This document shows, piece after piece, positions 34,655 through 45,446 of a stretch of DNA of 64,000 bases; the stretch's first letter is position 1; every line of letters starts with the position of its first letter. A program made the position numbers and the translations under genes. The DNA comes from Candidula unifasciata (Eukaryota; Mollusca; Gastropoda; Stylommatophora; Geomitridae): positions 62,001 to 126,000 of the forward strand of contig CAJHNH020007590.1 in NCBI GenBank assembly GCA_905116865.2, given 5' to 3'. The notes under the pieces are model-generated. The model was not told the DNA's origin, ran no database searches, and saw only the letters and a list, made by a program, of their open reading frames with translations.

Positions 34655-34900
34655 TGTCCACTCCCTAAACTTGCAAGCCCACGCTGCTAACAAGACGCAA
34701 CTAATAAAAAAAAAAACTCAGGCGATAATGATCGCCACAAGAAAGAATCAAAATCAAACCACAACTACAGCTAACTTCGATATAGCACGCCGTCAGGTAG
34801 CTGAAAGAAGTCCAAGTTTGGAATTTTTGTTTTTTTATGAATTGATTGATTGACTAGACTTACTGACACATTCCCGGGAAACAGACAAGCGCTAAGTCCA

Positions 34901-35152
34901 AATAACATTCTGACTGACTTTCTACCCCACTGGGACATCACACAAGCAATAAACACCCGATGACACAAAGTGCCACCATGCGGATGAGGATCGCCGTGGA
35001 GAGGTCCCAGAAACCGCGTTCAGACAATTGGCCATATTGATGGCCTGCCTATATTGCGGCCCCTGGCAAAAGCCAGAGTGGAGCTTCAAATAAAAAAAAA
35101 TTACGTCATAAAAAGGATGTAAGGATATCATCACGAACACAATAACATTCTG
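34901..35152 (-). mobile_element. R1 retroposon with 12-bp target duplication
   Basis: The R1 body is 34913-35140. Flanks 34901-34912 and 35141-35152 are identical (AATAACATTCTG). The plus strand carries TGACTGACTTTC at the left, CACACAAGC(G/A)ATAAACACC, GAGAGGTCCCAGAAACCGCG, the hairpin GGCCATATTGATGGCC and a GGCAAAAGCC hairpin. The simple repeat at the left suggests that the element's 3' end lies there, on the minus strand. Confidence 0.8.
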
Positions 35153-36099
35153 GAGTAAAATGGAGAGGATACGTACAGAAACTTTAAGCATTTTCCGGGA
35201 TAAATTAAGAAAGAGGAGAAAATTTTTCAGACGCTAAAATTGTTATTTTGGGGTGGGGGGGTAATGAAGAGGAGAAAACCTAATAGAAACTGAAGTGCCG
35301 ACTGGAGACAGGATGATATCCGGGAGCCGCGTTGACCACATCACCCATAAAGTGCCGATTAGTCTGTAAAAATATTAATCTATCAACATATGTATGATAC
35401 ACTACCAGATGAAAAGGAGCCCTAACCTTGTACGTAATTGTTCCTGTCTTTTGTAAACTATAAAGTAATACCAGATTCGCAACTTTTTTTTTTTTCAATT
35501 TATAGTTAAAATTGCTTCGATTTTAGACTATCCTAATTTGTTTTCCCCAGCGTTACCGGACTGCTATTTTTGTTTGGAAATATCACAGTATAAAAATATA
35601 ACTAATTAAAACTTGATGACATGGTCATACATTTAACTAGCAGATTTTTTTCATTTCCTTCGCTGAGATAAAAATAGACGACCTTGTTAGCTTTGCACCC
35701 GGACATCTTTTGTGTATGTATGTGTTAGGGCAGTCTTGTGCATTTTATGTCCTGTTTTATATAATTGGCTGTTTTTGCCTAATGTCATGTAGTCATATAT
35801 TTTGTTAGGGTGGGTAAGGTATCATTGGTATAGGTTTTGTTCCTACTTGAACCGGAAAGGATTCTTGTTGAGTCCATTCGGCGCCTAGAATGATAGTGAT
35901 GACCAGACTGTGGTAATTTCAGACAGGAAACGGTCATAAGTGACCGGTCACTTCAGTTCTAAAAGCTGTTGCTTTTTAGCCTAAATAATTGCATCAGTGA
36001 GCTCTGTGATTATACCGGTACATCTAACCATTCCCGACCCGGGCACACCGTGATTGGCCGTTTCCTTGCTGGCCAATTACACGTGTGACTCTTTGTTAC
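35153..36099. other. Mostly unassigned DNA with an S2 fragment
   Basis: 35286-35385 contains GCGTTGACCACATCACCCAT and related S2 3'-body sequence. No gene is supported in the rest. Confidence 0.4.
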
Positions 36100-36415
36100 A
36101 GGGGTGTCCGGTTGTATTATCTTCCACACTGTCACCAGTGATAACGCCAGCTCTATATTACACCATGTAACCGCTTTTAACGACTCCAGAATTTCTAGAA
36201 CTGGCCCTAATCCGCACAGCCTACGTCACGTGCTTTCAGAACTGTTCACATTTTGTGGCCGGCCCTCATTGTCAGTCGTCAACCTGATAAATCAAGTAAA
36301 TTCATGACGCACTTGAAGAGCGAGAAGGCTACAATATACGCAATGTTGCCGATTGCTCAGAACAAGGAGTAAAACACACCGTGTGCCTGGCCGCTCACAG
36401 TACACCCAGTTTATA
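36100..36415 (+). repeat. Dispersed repeat D3, copy 1
   Basis: It shares GGGGTGTC, ACCGCTTTTAACGA, ATCTAGAACTGGC-like, ATACGCA(A/G)TGT, GAGTAAAACA and GCCGCTCACA blocks in order with 39183-39510. Confidence 0.6.
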
Positions 36416-36423
36416 TACATAAC

Positions 36424-36661
36424 AGAACACAATGACTGACTTTTTACCCCACCAGGACATCACACAAGCGATAAACACCCAATGACACAAGGTGCCACCA
36501 TGTGGATAAGGATCACCGTGGAGAGGTCCCAGAAACCGCGTTCAGCGATAGGCCATATTTATGGCCGGGCTATATTGCGGCCCCTGACATGGGCCAGATA
36601 TTACTTTAAATAACGAAAAATGTCATCCTAAAAAGGACGTAAGAAGGCTAAGAACACATTG
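36424..36661 (-). mobile_element. R1 retroposon with target duplication
   Basis: The body is 36435-36650. Flanks 36424-36434 and 36651-36661 (AGAACACA[A/T]TG) are the duplication. It shares the R1 hairpins and ends TCCTAAAAAGGA. Confidence 0.75.
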
Positions 36662-36894
36662 TGACTCCCCTGTTACTTATTCTAGCGCGTGTAAAAGGTT
36701 AGCAGTCACCAATGAAAGCCCAGTTACGCTCAATTTGGGCCGGGAATCGTTACCTGAACCGTTATACCTGCATACCTAACCAACTGTCTGTCTGTCGATC
36801 CTTGTGTATGTCAGTCCTCCCGTGTATCTGTCTGCAGTACCTTCCTATCCATCTAACTGCTTTGTTTCTATGGATCGTAAAAGACCCTCTAGTG

Positions 36895-37094
36895 CAGTAA
36901 CTCTCAACCTTCATAATGCCGCGATCCTTTAAGACAGTTCTTTGTGCTGTGGCGACTCCTATACCTACAATTATTTTCGTTACTACTTCATAACTTCAAT
37001 GAATATGTGTTTTCCGATGGTCTTAGGCGACCCCTGTGGAATCTTGGCTCGACCCCCCAAGAAAGGATCGCGACTCACAGGTTGAGAACCGCTG
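36895..37094. mobile_element. 200-bp hAT-type MITE
   Basis: The left end CAGTAACTCTCAACCT and the right end AGGTTGAGAACCGCTG are imperfect inverted repeats (about 30 bp including CGCGATCC). CAG(N)GGTTCTCAACC is a recurrent hAT terminus. The left flank is CTCTAGTG; the right flank (CTGTGGCA) does not match it, so the duplication has decayed. Confidence 0.7.
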
Positions 37095-37644
37095 CTGTGG
37101 CATGTCTACTATCAGCTGTTCACGTTGCCCAAGAACTTTCCAGCCTCAGCTGTTACGAGAAGGCTTTAAATAAATACCGCAGAAGTATAATACAAATTAC
37201 AATAGCCAAGCTGTTGTCTTGAAGCCTCTCACTACAGTTATTAAGGATGTCAAGAGTGTTAAACGCGACACATCACGTGCCGACAAACCCGGTGGCGGCG
37301 TAATGGCAGTTTAAAAAAGGCCTTCCCTCTTTTGACACACACCATAGAGGATCAGCGTTGTGTTATCTGTTTCTTAATCAGTCAAGGGTAAAACCTAGAC
37401 ACATGTGTCGACGAATGATGTCCACTGTGGTTATGCATGTCCGCCAGTCCAGTAAGCGCGTGAAGGTTTAGGCAGTTTCCAAACGGCGTGACCTCAGTGA
37501 CAGACTGTTCACCGGATCAGGCACACCGAGTAGATACCCCAGAGTCGGTTTGAAACTTTCTGCACCATGCTTTCCCTCCGTCTCATGATGTAATTCCCCC
37601 TGTTGTGAGTAAAGTACACTTGTCCACGCCTTCAACTGTTTTGG
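37095..37644. other. Unassigned DNA
   Basis: No gene or repeat recognised. Confidence 0.4.
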
Positions 37645-37800
37645 GCCTATGGGGTTAGACCTATACTTTATAGACCAATCGTCACTTGGTAGGTGATGTA
37701 GTCAACATCATACCGACCACCTTTACTTTCCATGATTCCACCTGTACCCATTCAAGACTGGGTCGACCTGGGAGGCTAGGTCATCTTTAAAGAAAGTCCC
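37645..37800 (-). mobile_element. S2 SINE, truncated
   Basis: Plus-strand landmarks GGGTTAGACCTATACTTTAT, GGTGATGTAGTCAACATCAT and CAAGACTGGGTCGACCTGGG match 4680-4800. Confidence 0.6.
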
Positions 37801-37886
37801 CTCACTTGTAAGGTTGTCTCAATTTCAGATCGTTTCGACAAATTTCGACAAAACAGTCGTTGTCTATTGGCATCACTACTTAGGGG

Positions 37887-38238
37887 GCTGCGTGGTCTCG
37901 GGGTATGGTGTCCGCCTCGAGTGCTAGAGGTTCCGGGTTCACTCCCTGGTAAGGGCTAGGGTTTGTGCATGTGGACTTTGACTTCTACTAATTCCCCCTG
38001 GTCTCTGGGTAGTGAGATCGGACGCCCGTGTACATTGTTGCTCGCGTAAAAAAAAAAATCCGTTGGCAGTTGGACAGTGAAAAAGAGTAGCCTAATGGCG
38101 CTGCCCGAGCAAAATTCTGAGTTTAAAATCTACATAAAGAGTTGCAGGATCCTCTCGCCGGTGCTACAGAGCATGTGCACTGTGCTGAGTGAGCTTCTCC
38201 GGACTCAGATTTGAGTTAGAAGAAGAACGGAGCACTTA
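37887..38238 (+). mobile_element. tRNA-derived SINE, family S4
   Basis: The head is GGGGCTGCGTGGTCTCGGGG with GGTTCCGGGTTCACTCC. The body has AATTCCCCCTGGTCTCTGGG, an A-run, and ends GAGTTAGAAGAAGAACGG. Flanks ACTTAGGGG and ACTTATGGG may be a decayed target duplication. Confidence 0.75.
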
Positions 38239-39182
38239 TGGGTTGCCACCCGTGTGCTATGACATCGATCCGTTGTTCAAAACCTCAAACCTGGCATCAT
38301 TAGTTGCGTGTATCTATCGAACATAGATGTCATACAAATGTTGAGTCGTCGTAAAGCGTCTGGTATGTTGACAGATAACTTGACATATCAGGCAGGATAA
38401 AGCCGTAACTATTGAAAATACCGTTAATGGCATGCGCTATTTCTTTCCTAATATCTTAGTTCTCACTACATCGACAGTTGAGATTGGTGATTCTCCGTAG
38501 CTTTCACCCACCAATTGGTTGCTCCCTCCTCTGTGATATTGAGTTGCCGAAAATAAAGTGATTCCGGGAAGAAAAAAAAAAAAGGGAGGGGGGGGAGGGG
38601 TTATCAATTTTTGCAATGCCAGTACTGGGTTTGCCTTTTTTTTTATTAGTCTCCCCGCAGCTCTTTGTATTATCTATACACCCCCCGCCCCCTCCTTTCC
38701 CCCACTTTTTTTGTGTTTCAACTGACTAATTTAACCATCGACATCAAAGCATACGGGCATAGTCATAGGTTCCCAGTCTCCCCCAGCAAGTGTTGTAAGT
38801 TGTCGAAGTTGCCCGTTCAGTTTTGCACACTTGGTTGTACCGACGTTGTACTTTTCATCTCATATATCGTCGCCCCCCCCCCCCCCACCCCCACCCCTCC
38901 GATCCACACACATTAACTATATTATCTCAAGTAAAACTTATCTTTTAGCAACAGCGTTTTATATTGCCTTTAGACTGTCAGAGTTATCCATTATGAGTCA
39001 TCTAACCGCTATTGCTTTTGTAACTACACAGTTTTTTCATAGCACTCCTGCATGTTCTGGACTTGATATTTTACGTTTCTCTTCCCCCCCCCCCCCCCCC
39101 CCCCCCCCCCCACTCCTAAAACAAAAACTTGGTTGACCTTTTATTTATACTTGCCAACCTGTCACACGGCTAGTCTATGTTA
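38239..39182. other. Unassigned DNA rich in G- and C-runs
   Basis: A/G-run at about 38571-38599 and C-runs at about 38873-38886 and 39085-39111. No gene is supported. Confidence 0.45.
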
Positions 39183-39510
39183 CGGGGGTGTCACATTGTC
39201 TTGTCACGGATGCTATCACCAACGACGATGAGTGATCTTGACTTTACGGCGTCACCGCTTTTAACGAACCCACAACATCTAGAACTGGCTCTAACCCCAA
39301 CCCCCCGTATCCCACAGCCTCAATCTACGAGGGAGTGCAGACTACGACCCCTGGTTACCGTGTTCCTGCAGGAAAGCAACGTTGTTCTTCTTGTCGCTAG
39401 TCAGTGCTGACATCTGAAGTGAATTCATGTCGTACTTAGAAGTCCGAGAAAGCTGTAGTATACGCAGTGTCGCCCGCCAGCCGCTCACACCAGCGAGTAA
39501 AACATAACGT
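39183..39510 (+). repeat. Dispersed repeat D3, copy 2
   Basis: Diverged partner of 36100-36415, same orientation. Confidence 0.6.
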
Positions 39511-39706
39511 AGAAAGCTTTACGAAGACAACACAGTCTGACAGACCTATAAAAGACTAGCCCGTGTGACGCGTAATCAAGCATGAATGACAGGTCAACCA
39601 CCGTGGGCGAAAAACATAAAAAGTTCCACTGGACCTTATACTTACGTGTATGCTTCATACACTGCTATAAATAAACAGAGGGGGAACCTTTGAGGCCGTT
39701 AAATAA

Positions 39707-39996
39707 TATGAATTAATCGAGTAACAGAAAGTGTATTGATCGGCACTCATAGAAAAAAGTTGTACAATAGACATGGCCAATAAGACACCTTTTATTGGGG
39801 GGTGCCTAGTTGACCATGTTCTTTAGTGCATTTGTATTCATGGCGAGGCGCAGACGCCGTCTGGAGGTGACAGGTTCAATTCCCGGCACAGTAACTACAG
39901 CTTTCGATTTTTATGTTGTCTAGTGTGTTCTTCTATCTTTCTACTTCTTTCTATGAGTGCCGATCAATACACTTTCTGTTACTCGATTAATTCATA
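39707..39996. mobile_element. S5 SINE with an inverted second copy of its tail
   Basis: 39835-39996 is a tRNA-like SINE on the plus strand (GGTTCAATTCCCGGC, then TTATGTTGTCTAGTGTG). Its last 49 bp (39948-39996) recur as a perfect inverted copy at 39707-39755. A related plus-strand copy is at 58805-58945. Confidence 0.65.
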
Positions 39997-40767
39997 CACT
40001 ACTGCATCACACGAATAAGGAATGTACAGAATATCTGTAACAGGCATCCAGTCAATAGTTCAACGTGTGGTTTTCATCTAGTAGTCATATATAGTTTCTC
40101 AGCAGCAGGTTTCAGAAATATTATTTTTACAATTTATACTATACGTTGATACACACACGAACACGCACACAATGGACTATGTCCACATCATCGTCATCAC
40201 TACCATCACTGTCATCACTACCAGGTTATCCAAGAATGCCGTTGCAATGATCTAATCATTCCACCACACTGTCCCCTGTGTTCAGCATTTCTTTCAGTAA
40301 TGAACCACCCTAACTTCTTGCATGTCAGACATACATACAGACGGGCGAGTTTAGAAATAAGCATACGCAGACAGTATGAAAGAATAAAACAGGCAATTAG
40401 AAACATAAAGTTTAGAGGGTATCAGACATGCAGACAAACCTACGTGTGAAAAAAGGCGTACAGATAAGAATACTTAGGCAACAATAATTAAAGAAAAAAG
40501 TGAAAGTAGGTCGAAGAAGGGGTAGGTTGTATAGATACACTAGCAGCTATACAAATAATAATATAGTATATGTTGCAAAAATTTGTAAGAAATGCTATGA
40601 CATAGATCCATACACTAGGTTGTAGCGTTAAGGAATTGAACACGGGGTCGAGGGAAGGAGGGGGCGGAAAAAGGGGGTGGGGGGATCGACCAGAAACTAG
40701 CATTCATAGCAGGGGTGGATATCCTATCAAGGTTGTTGCAAGGTTATATGATTTCACTGGGCCATAT
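39997..40767. other. Unassigned DNA
   Basis: It includes a CATCATC-rich patch near 40186-40225. No gene is supported. Confidence 0.4.
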
Positions 40768-40840
40768 CAAGTTGCTGTGGTTAGCACGCCTTACTGCTGG
40801 TCAGTAGGGTCATCTGTTCGAATCCGCAGTTAGCAGGTTT
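40768..40840 (+). mobile_element. tRNA-like SINE head
   Basis: TGTGGTTAGCACGCC (A-box-like) and CTGTTCGAATCCGC (B-box-like) have tRNA spacing. There is no convincing acceptor stem, so it is read as a SINE piece. Confidence 0.5.
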
Positions 40841-40849
40841 CTGTGCAAC

Positions 40850-41010
40850 GGAACATACACGGGCACCGAAGTGAAGGCAGACATGGACAGGGGAGCTTGA
40901 GGGTGAAGTTAACAAGACAGGGATCGCATAGGATGGGCTGTATGCCGTAGCGAAGGCTAGAACGACTTGGCTTGAATAAGCTGAGGGCCTGCTTAAACAC
41001 CACTGGGGGA
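40850..41010 (+). mobile_element. LINE 3'-end remnant
   Basis: It encodes, with stops, a GEVNKTG...VAKARTTWLE..AEGLL sequence. This is the same C-terminus as at 4985-5290 and 16745-16905. It runs directly into the minisatellite. Confidence 0.6.
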
Positions 41011-41345
41011 GGTGTATACACCACTGCAGGAAGGCCTATACACAACTAGGGGAGGCTTATACACCACTGCTGACAGACCTTTACACCACTAGGGGAGACC
41101 TATACACCACTGCAAGAAGGCCTATACACCACTGGGGGAGGCTTATACACCACTGGGGGAGGCCTATTCACCACTAGGGGAGGCTTATACACCACTGCGG
41201 ACAGACCTTTACACCACTGGGGGAGGCTTATACACCACTGGGGGGGGGGGCTATACACCACTGGGGAGGCTTTTACACCACTGCGGGCAGACCTATACAC
41301 CACTGGGGGAGGCCTCTACACCACTGGGGGAGGCTTATACACTAT
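40992..41345 (+). repeat. 21-22-bp minisatellite, about 16 copies
   Basis: Two interleaved unit types: ACACCACTGGGGGAGGCTTA+T (21 bp) and ACACCACTGCGGACAGACCT+TT (22 bp). The unit resembles the LINE 3'-end sequence CCTATGCTCCA(A/C)TGGGGG. Confidence 0.9.
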
Positions 41346-41924
41346 TGTGGTAGAATGGAAAGAAGAGATCTCTGGTATATGCTGTCTCATCCTTTAAGTT
41401 GGGACTAAGGTTTTGTTATCTGGGCTGCTTGTTCGGCCCCGTCTCACATCTGGGCCAGAAAATACTGACGCAGTAAAGGTCTGTGTGATATACATACATA
41501 CATACATATATACAGACAGACATACATAATATAGACTGATAAATAGCTAAATATATACTGTGTCTTTGACCCAGAAACCCAAAATAATTTGTAGAAAAAC
41601 ATATGCATGTTGTTAACACAGTGTGTTTTTGAATGTGTCTGCACTTGGAATGAAGCGATTTTAATCAGAATGTATAGAAAAGAAATCTGCGCGGATGACA
41701 GAAATCAGACAAGTAAGAATCCAGCAAGTGAACAACGATTACAAACTAGCAATCTGGCGACACTGGCGCTTCGGCTCTCTGTAATACAATTATTACAATG
41801 AAATAAGGGCAGTGAACGATAGGAAGACGATTAGACAGATATAGGTCTAGCCCTATATGCCCTGTATGCCTGAAGAGGCGGAAAAGGGTCCTTTAGATTT
41901 TGCCTTGGGACTAAAAGGCGAGTG
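41346..41924. other. Mostly unassigned DNA
   Basis: A short ATAGGTCTAGCCCTATAT piece at about 41840 matches the S2 tail. No gene is supported. Confidence 0.4.
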
Positions 41925-42200
41925 TCTAGCTAATACGCTACCGCGGCTGTCTCTGGATGGGTTATAGTTAGTTGTGAGCTTTGTACAGGACGATGCAGAA
42001 CCAAGCCCAGCATTGTGTGTCTTGTAGGTTTTGGGGGGCAAGTTTACCTTCACTTGTTTGCCATTGCTTATTGAACGGTCGGGTCTTGATGCCACTGTTG
42101 AAACCAATATAAGGCGGTCTGCTGCGAAACCGTCTGCAGCTGAGATCGAAACTGATACCACGGCATGACGTTCGCAACGTTTCCTTATTCTTAGTTCATG
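41925..42200 (-). mobile_element. tRNA-derived SINE, family S3
   Basis: Plus-strand landmarks TTGTACAGGACGATGCAGAA, TTTGCCATTGCTTATTGAAC, GCCACTGTTGAAACCAATA and a degenerate tRNA-like head at the right (GAACGTCATGCCG on the minus strand). Confidence 0.65.
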
Positions 42201-42530
42201 GGTTGGCAGGCTCATAAGGACTTCCTTTGTTTATGCGAACCGGCAAATATACAAACATTGTAAGTGGGAGCCTCTCATGGTCTTCCCTTCCCCACTACCA
42301 TACATATTTTCTATGCAACAAAATGGAAGAGGCTCTCCGGGGTATAATCTAAGTTAAAGAGCGCAGAAATAATAATGTCCTAAATGGTTTTTAAAAAACA
42401 TAAAATAATGTATTTAAAAAAAAAAATTAAATGTGTTCAAAAAAAAAAGCTTTGCAGATAATTTCTGCGCCTGGTTGAAAAAAAAAAAAGAAAAGACGGA
42501 AAGGGGGGTGTGGGGGGGGGGGGGGGGGTG

Positions 42531-42653
42531 AGCTGCCAGTTACCGTCACCGATGCCCTTGTCTGTTATCAACTGCCAGGTACCGGCACCTATGCCCTTGT
42601 CTATTGTCCACTGCCAGGTACCGGCACCTATGCCCTTGTCGATTCTCTTTTGC
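42531..42653 (+). repeat. 39-bp tandem repeat, about 3 copies
   Basis: Unit core CTGCCAGGTACCGGCACCTA followed by TGCCCTTGTCTATTGTC. A G-run of about 13 precedes it. Confidence 0.85.
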
Positions 42654-43054
42654 CCAGTGATTTTGAACGTCCTTGCTGATCTTTTTTCCTTAGCCAAGAA
42701 ATCTAAATATCTGACACACGACGGAAGAAAGCACATGATATAAAGTCAGCCATCCGTTTTTTTTTTTTTTTTTTGGTCTGGTCAAATGTACAGCAATTTG
42801 TACTGGTTAATTAACTTTAATCGGGGACGGATGTCGCATCTTTAGAGCAACCACCTTCCCCTTAGAAAATAATGAACAGAAATAGAAATCTGGGGACACG
42901 CCATAGAACAAAAACACCGTGAGCTTTCTCCCTTGTGGGTCCTGGGACTCCATTTTGGGGTTGGAGTGGGAGGGGGGTTATACCCACTGCTAGTTTCTGA
43001 TAAATTACCAATAAGTATTCTAAACAATGTTTTCCCGTAATGAATTTAAATGAT

Positions 43055-43264
43055 GCGGACTCAAACAATACATTGCACAATTTATTGATAGGCATATTTG
43101 GCTGTATCTCGTCAGGTGAAACAGAAGAAACTATTCGTATTTCAGTTGGATTTATTCAGTTTTGTGCTTCATTTTATGTTTATGCAACTCTGTAGTAACG
43201 CACCTGACGAGATACAGCGAAATATGCCTGGCAATAAATTGTGCAATATAGTGTTTGTGTCCGC
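43055..43264. mobile_element. Foldback element with 64-bp inverted arms
   Basis: Arms 43055-43118 and 43201-43264 are inverted copies with a few mismatches (shared ATTGCACAATTTATTG, GCTGTATCTCGTCAGGTG). The 82-bp spacer is T-rich and has no coding potential. Confidence 0.7.
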
Positions 43265-43344
43265 AAAAAAATATTATATTTTTGCTGTATTATCAGATGC
43301 TTAAATACATATTTGACATATAACGTCTGCTGTACATGTTTATG

Positions 43345-43625
43345 GTCGGTGTCCGTTGCTTAGGCGTTGTGACCGCCCTTCGAAATGCCGTGGTCCCGAG
43401 TTCAAGCCCAGCTGCGGACGATTTGACAGCAGACCACAGCCTTTTACATCATACCATATCCTGATGGTAAAGGCTGCGAGCAGACAGTCTTGCGTTGGTT
43501 TGGACACTGGTGTTGGGAGTCAGCCGTTTAGAGAGCAGTGACAAACTACTGAATGTAAATCTGCGTTAAACAAATGTCAGACAATGCTGGGAGTTGGTTC
43601 TGCAGCGTCCTGTAAAGGATACACA
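43345..43625 (+). mobile_element. tRNA-derived SINE, family S3
   Basis: The head is GTCCGTTGCTTAGGCGTTGT and GGTCCCGAGTTCAAGCCC. The 3' end is GTCCTGTAAAGGATACACAAC. Flanks ACATGTTTAT and ACATGGTTAT suggest a target duplication. It has a longer middle part than the 58576 copy. Confidence 0.7.
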
Positions 43626-43817
43626 ACTAACTTAACATGGTTATTGGAGCCATTAAATCCCCTTGCAAATTTCAGAATGGGTGTAAAAGGGGAGTGGACT
43701 TCGGCTATACAAAGTTATTTAGTAGACTCAACCCCCCCCCCCCCCCTTTTTCCCCTTTTTTTTTAAAAAGAATGAGTTGGGGGCTTAATGTGCCTGAGCT
43801 CTCAGATTCCGACGCTG

Positions 43818-44490
43818 CTTTCCCAACCTATTTACACCAGCGCCCCTTGTCTAGTTAAACCAGTGTTTCCCAACCTGTTTACACTGTCGGCCCATTGTCT
43901 AGTTAAACCAGTGTTTCCCAACTTGTTTACACTGTCGCCCCTTGTCTATACACTTGTTCCCCAAACCTGTTTACATCGGCGCCCCTTGTCTGTACAATTG
44001 TTCCCCAACCTGTTTACACCCGCGCCCCTTGTCTAGTTAAACCAGTGTTCCCCAACATGTTTACACCCGCGCCCCTTGTCTATACCAGTGTTCTCAACCT
44101 CTTTACACCCGGGCCCCTTGTCTAGACCAGTGTTCCCCACCTGTTTACATCAGCGCCCCTTGTTTAGACCAATGTTCCCAACCTGGTAACACCGGCGCCC
44201 CTTGTCTAGACCAGTGTTTCCCAACCTGTTTACATCAGCGCCCCTTGTTTAGACCAGTGTTCCCAACTTGTTTACACCGGCGCTCCTTGTCTAGACCAGT
44301 GTTCCCCAACCTGTTTACACCGGCGTCCCTAGTCTAGACTAGTGTTCCTCAAGCTGTTTACACCGCGCCCCTTGTCTAGACCAGTGTTCCCCAACCTGTT
44401 TACACTGGCGCCTCTTGTCTAGACTAGTGTTCCTCAAGCTGTTTACACCGGCGCCTAGTGTCTAGATAAGCTTCCTCAAACTGTTTACAC
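43818..44490 (+). repeat. About 42-bp minisatellite built on a hAT terminus
   Basis: Unit: CAGTGTTCCCCAACCTGTTT + ACACCGGCGCCCCTT + GTCTAGAC, about 16 copies with length drift. CAGTGTTCCCCAACC matches a hAT left end, and TCTAGAC sits exactly where an 8-bp target duplication would. Confidence 0.85.
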
Positions 44491-45060
44491 TAGCAGCCCA
44501 CCACATCGAAGAAAACTGTTTCACGACCCAACCAAACACGGAAACACAAACAAATGTAAGTGGCAGGATATGTGTTAAATCTGATGTCGCTCGCGTACAT
44601 ACAGTTTTCACCTCATATTACATCTGCTTCTGCCTAAAATTCTAAAATCTGATATATGTGGCTGCATTTCGATCGACGAAGCGATACAATAACATTCCTT
44701 CGATGTGGCTGTAATTTTGTTAACAGACATGTTAAGAAAGTTGTTTCACACAAATAGGAAGTCGGGGAAAAAAGACGTATTATCATATCGCTGTCTACTA
44801 CACACATGGATATTCTTTTTTTCGAGTGATGTCCAAAACTTAGACAATGATTGTACTTTATATCTGGACACAAGACTTACATCAGAAGCCAACTTGATCC
44901 GCTTTGAAAAAAATGATAATAAAGAGCTCTTAGTTAACGTCTTTAAAAACTAGTTTTGTTAAATATCACTTCCACAAGTTTAATTCTCATCCTTGATGTG
45001 TCCAACCTAGACAATCCTGGAGGACTGCCCCGTCACATGATTAGGCAGTCGTTCTTGCGG
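44491..45060. other. Unassigned DNA
   Basis: No gene recognised. Confidence 0.4.
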
Positions 45061-45215
45061 CCCACCTGGACTTTTCTGAGCCACCTGGACTTTTCCTACC
45101 AATTTGGACTTTTCCGACCCACCTAGGCTTTTCCGACCCATCTGGATTTTTCCGACCCACCTAGACTTTTCTGACTCACCTGGACTTTTCTGACCTACCT
45201 GGTCTTTTCCGTGGC
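45061..45215 (+). repeat. 19-bp minisatellite, about 8 copies
   Basis: Unit CACCTGGACTTTTCCGACC, diverged between copies; it ends at the S1 insertion. Confidence 0.9.
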
Positions 45216-45218
45216 CAT

Positions 45219-45436
45219 TTTTTTAAAATATCCAGAAACCATGAGCTGTTTACCCTTTGGCCCGGTACTATGGATATCGCAACCCTTTGGCCTTTATTCC
45301 ATGATAGGTATCGTAAATCTGGAAAAAAATGTGGCTTTTCTGCCTACCCCCTGGAGTGAACCCGGACCACAAGGAGTTCGTCACCCGGTCACCGCGCAGT
45401 CCGGTTTAGCCAACTACGCTAGAGAGCCAGGCTTTC
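45219..45436 (-). mobile_element. tRNA-derived SINE, family S1, with target duplication
   Basis: The duplication CCGTGGCCAT lies at 45209-45218 and 45437-45446. Body as in the other S1 copies. The tail here is TTTTTTTAAAA instead of GTTT repeats. Confidence 0.75.
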
Positions 45437-45446
45437 CCGTGGCCAT

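Larger units (their letters stand above)
32440..34855 (+). mobile_element. LINE-derived element carrying only ORF1
   Basis: It comprises a GC-rich leader (about 32440-32909), a long Gag-like ORF1 (32910-34472), and an untranslated tail with a perfect hairpin (34631-34654), an A-run (34707-34717) and a terminal TTGATTGATTGA simple repeat (34840-34852). Simple-repeat 3' tails are common in non-LTR elements. No endonuclease or reverse transcriptase follows, and the next sequence is an R1 insertion at 34901. The outer limits are approximate and no target duplication was found. Confidence 0.6.

Noticed and set aside
43788..44036. Leu/Pro-rich frame with repeated NLFT motifs
   Set aside because: It lies in the hAT-end minisatellite.
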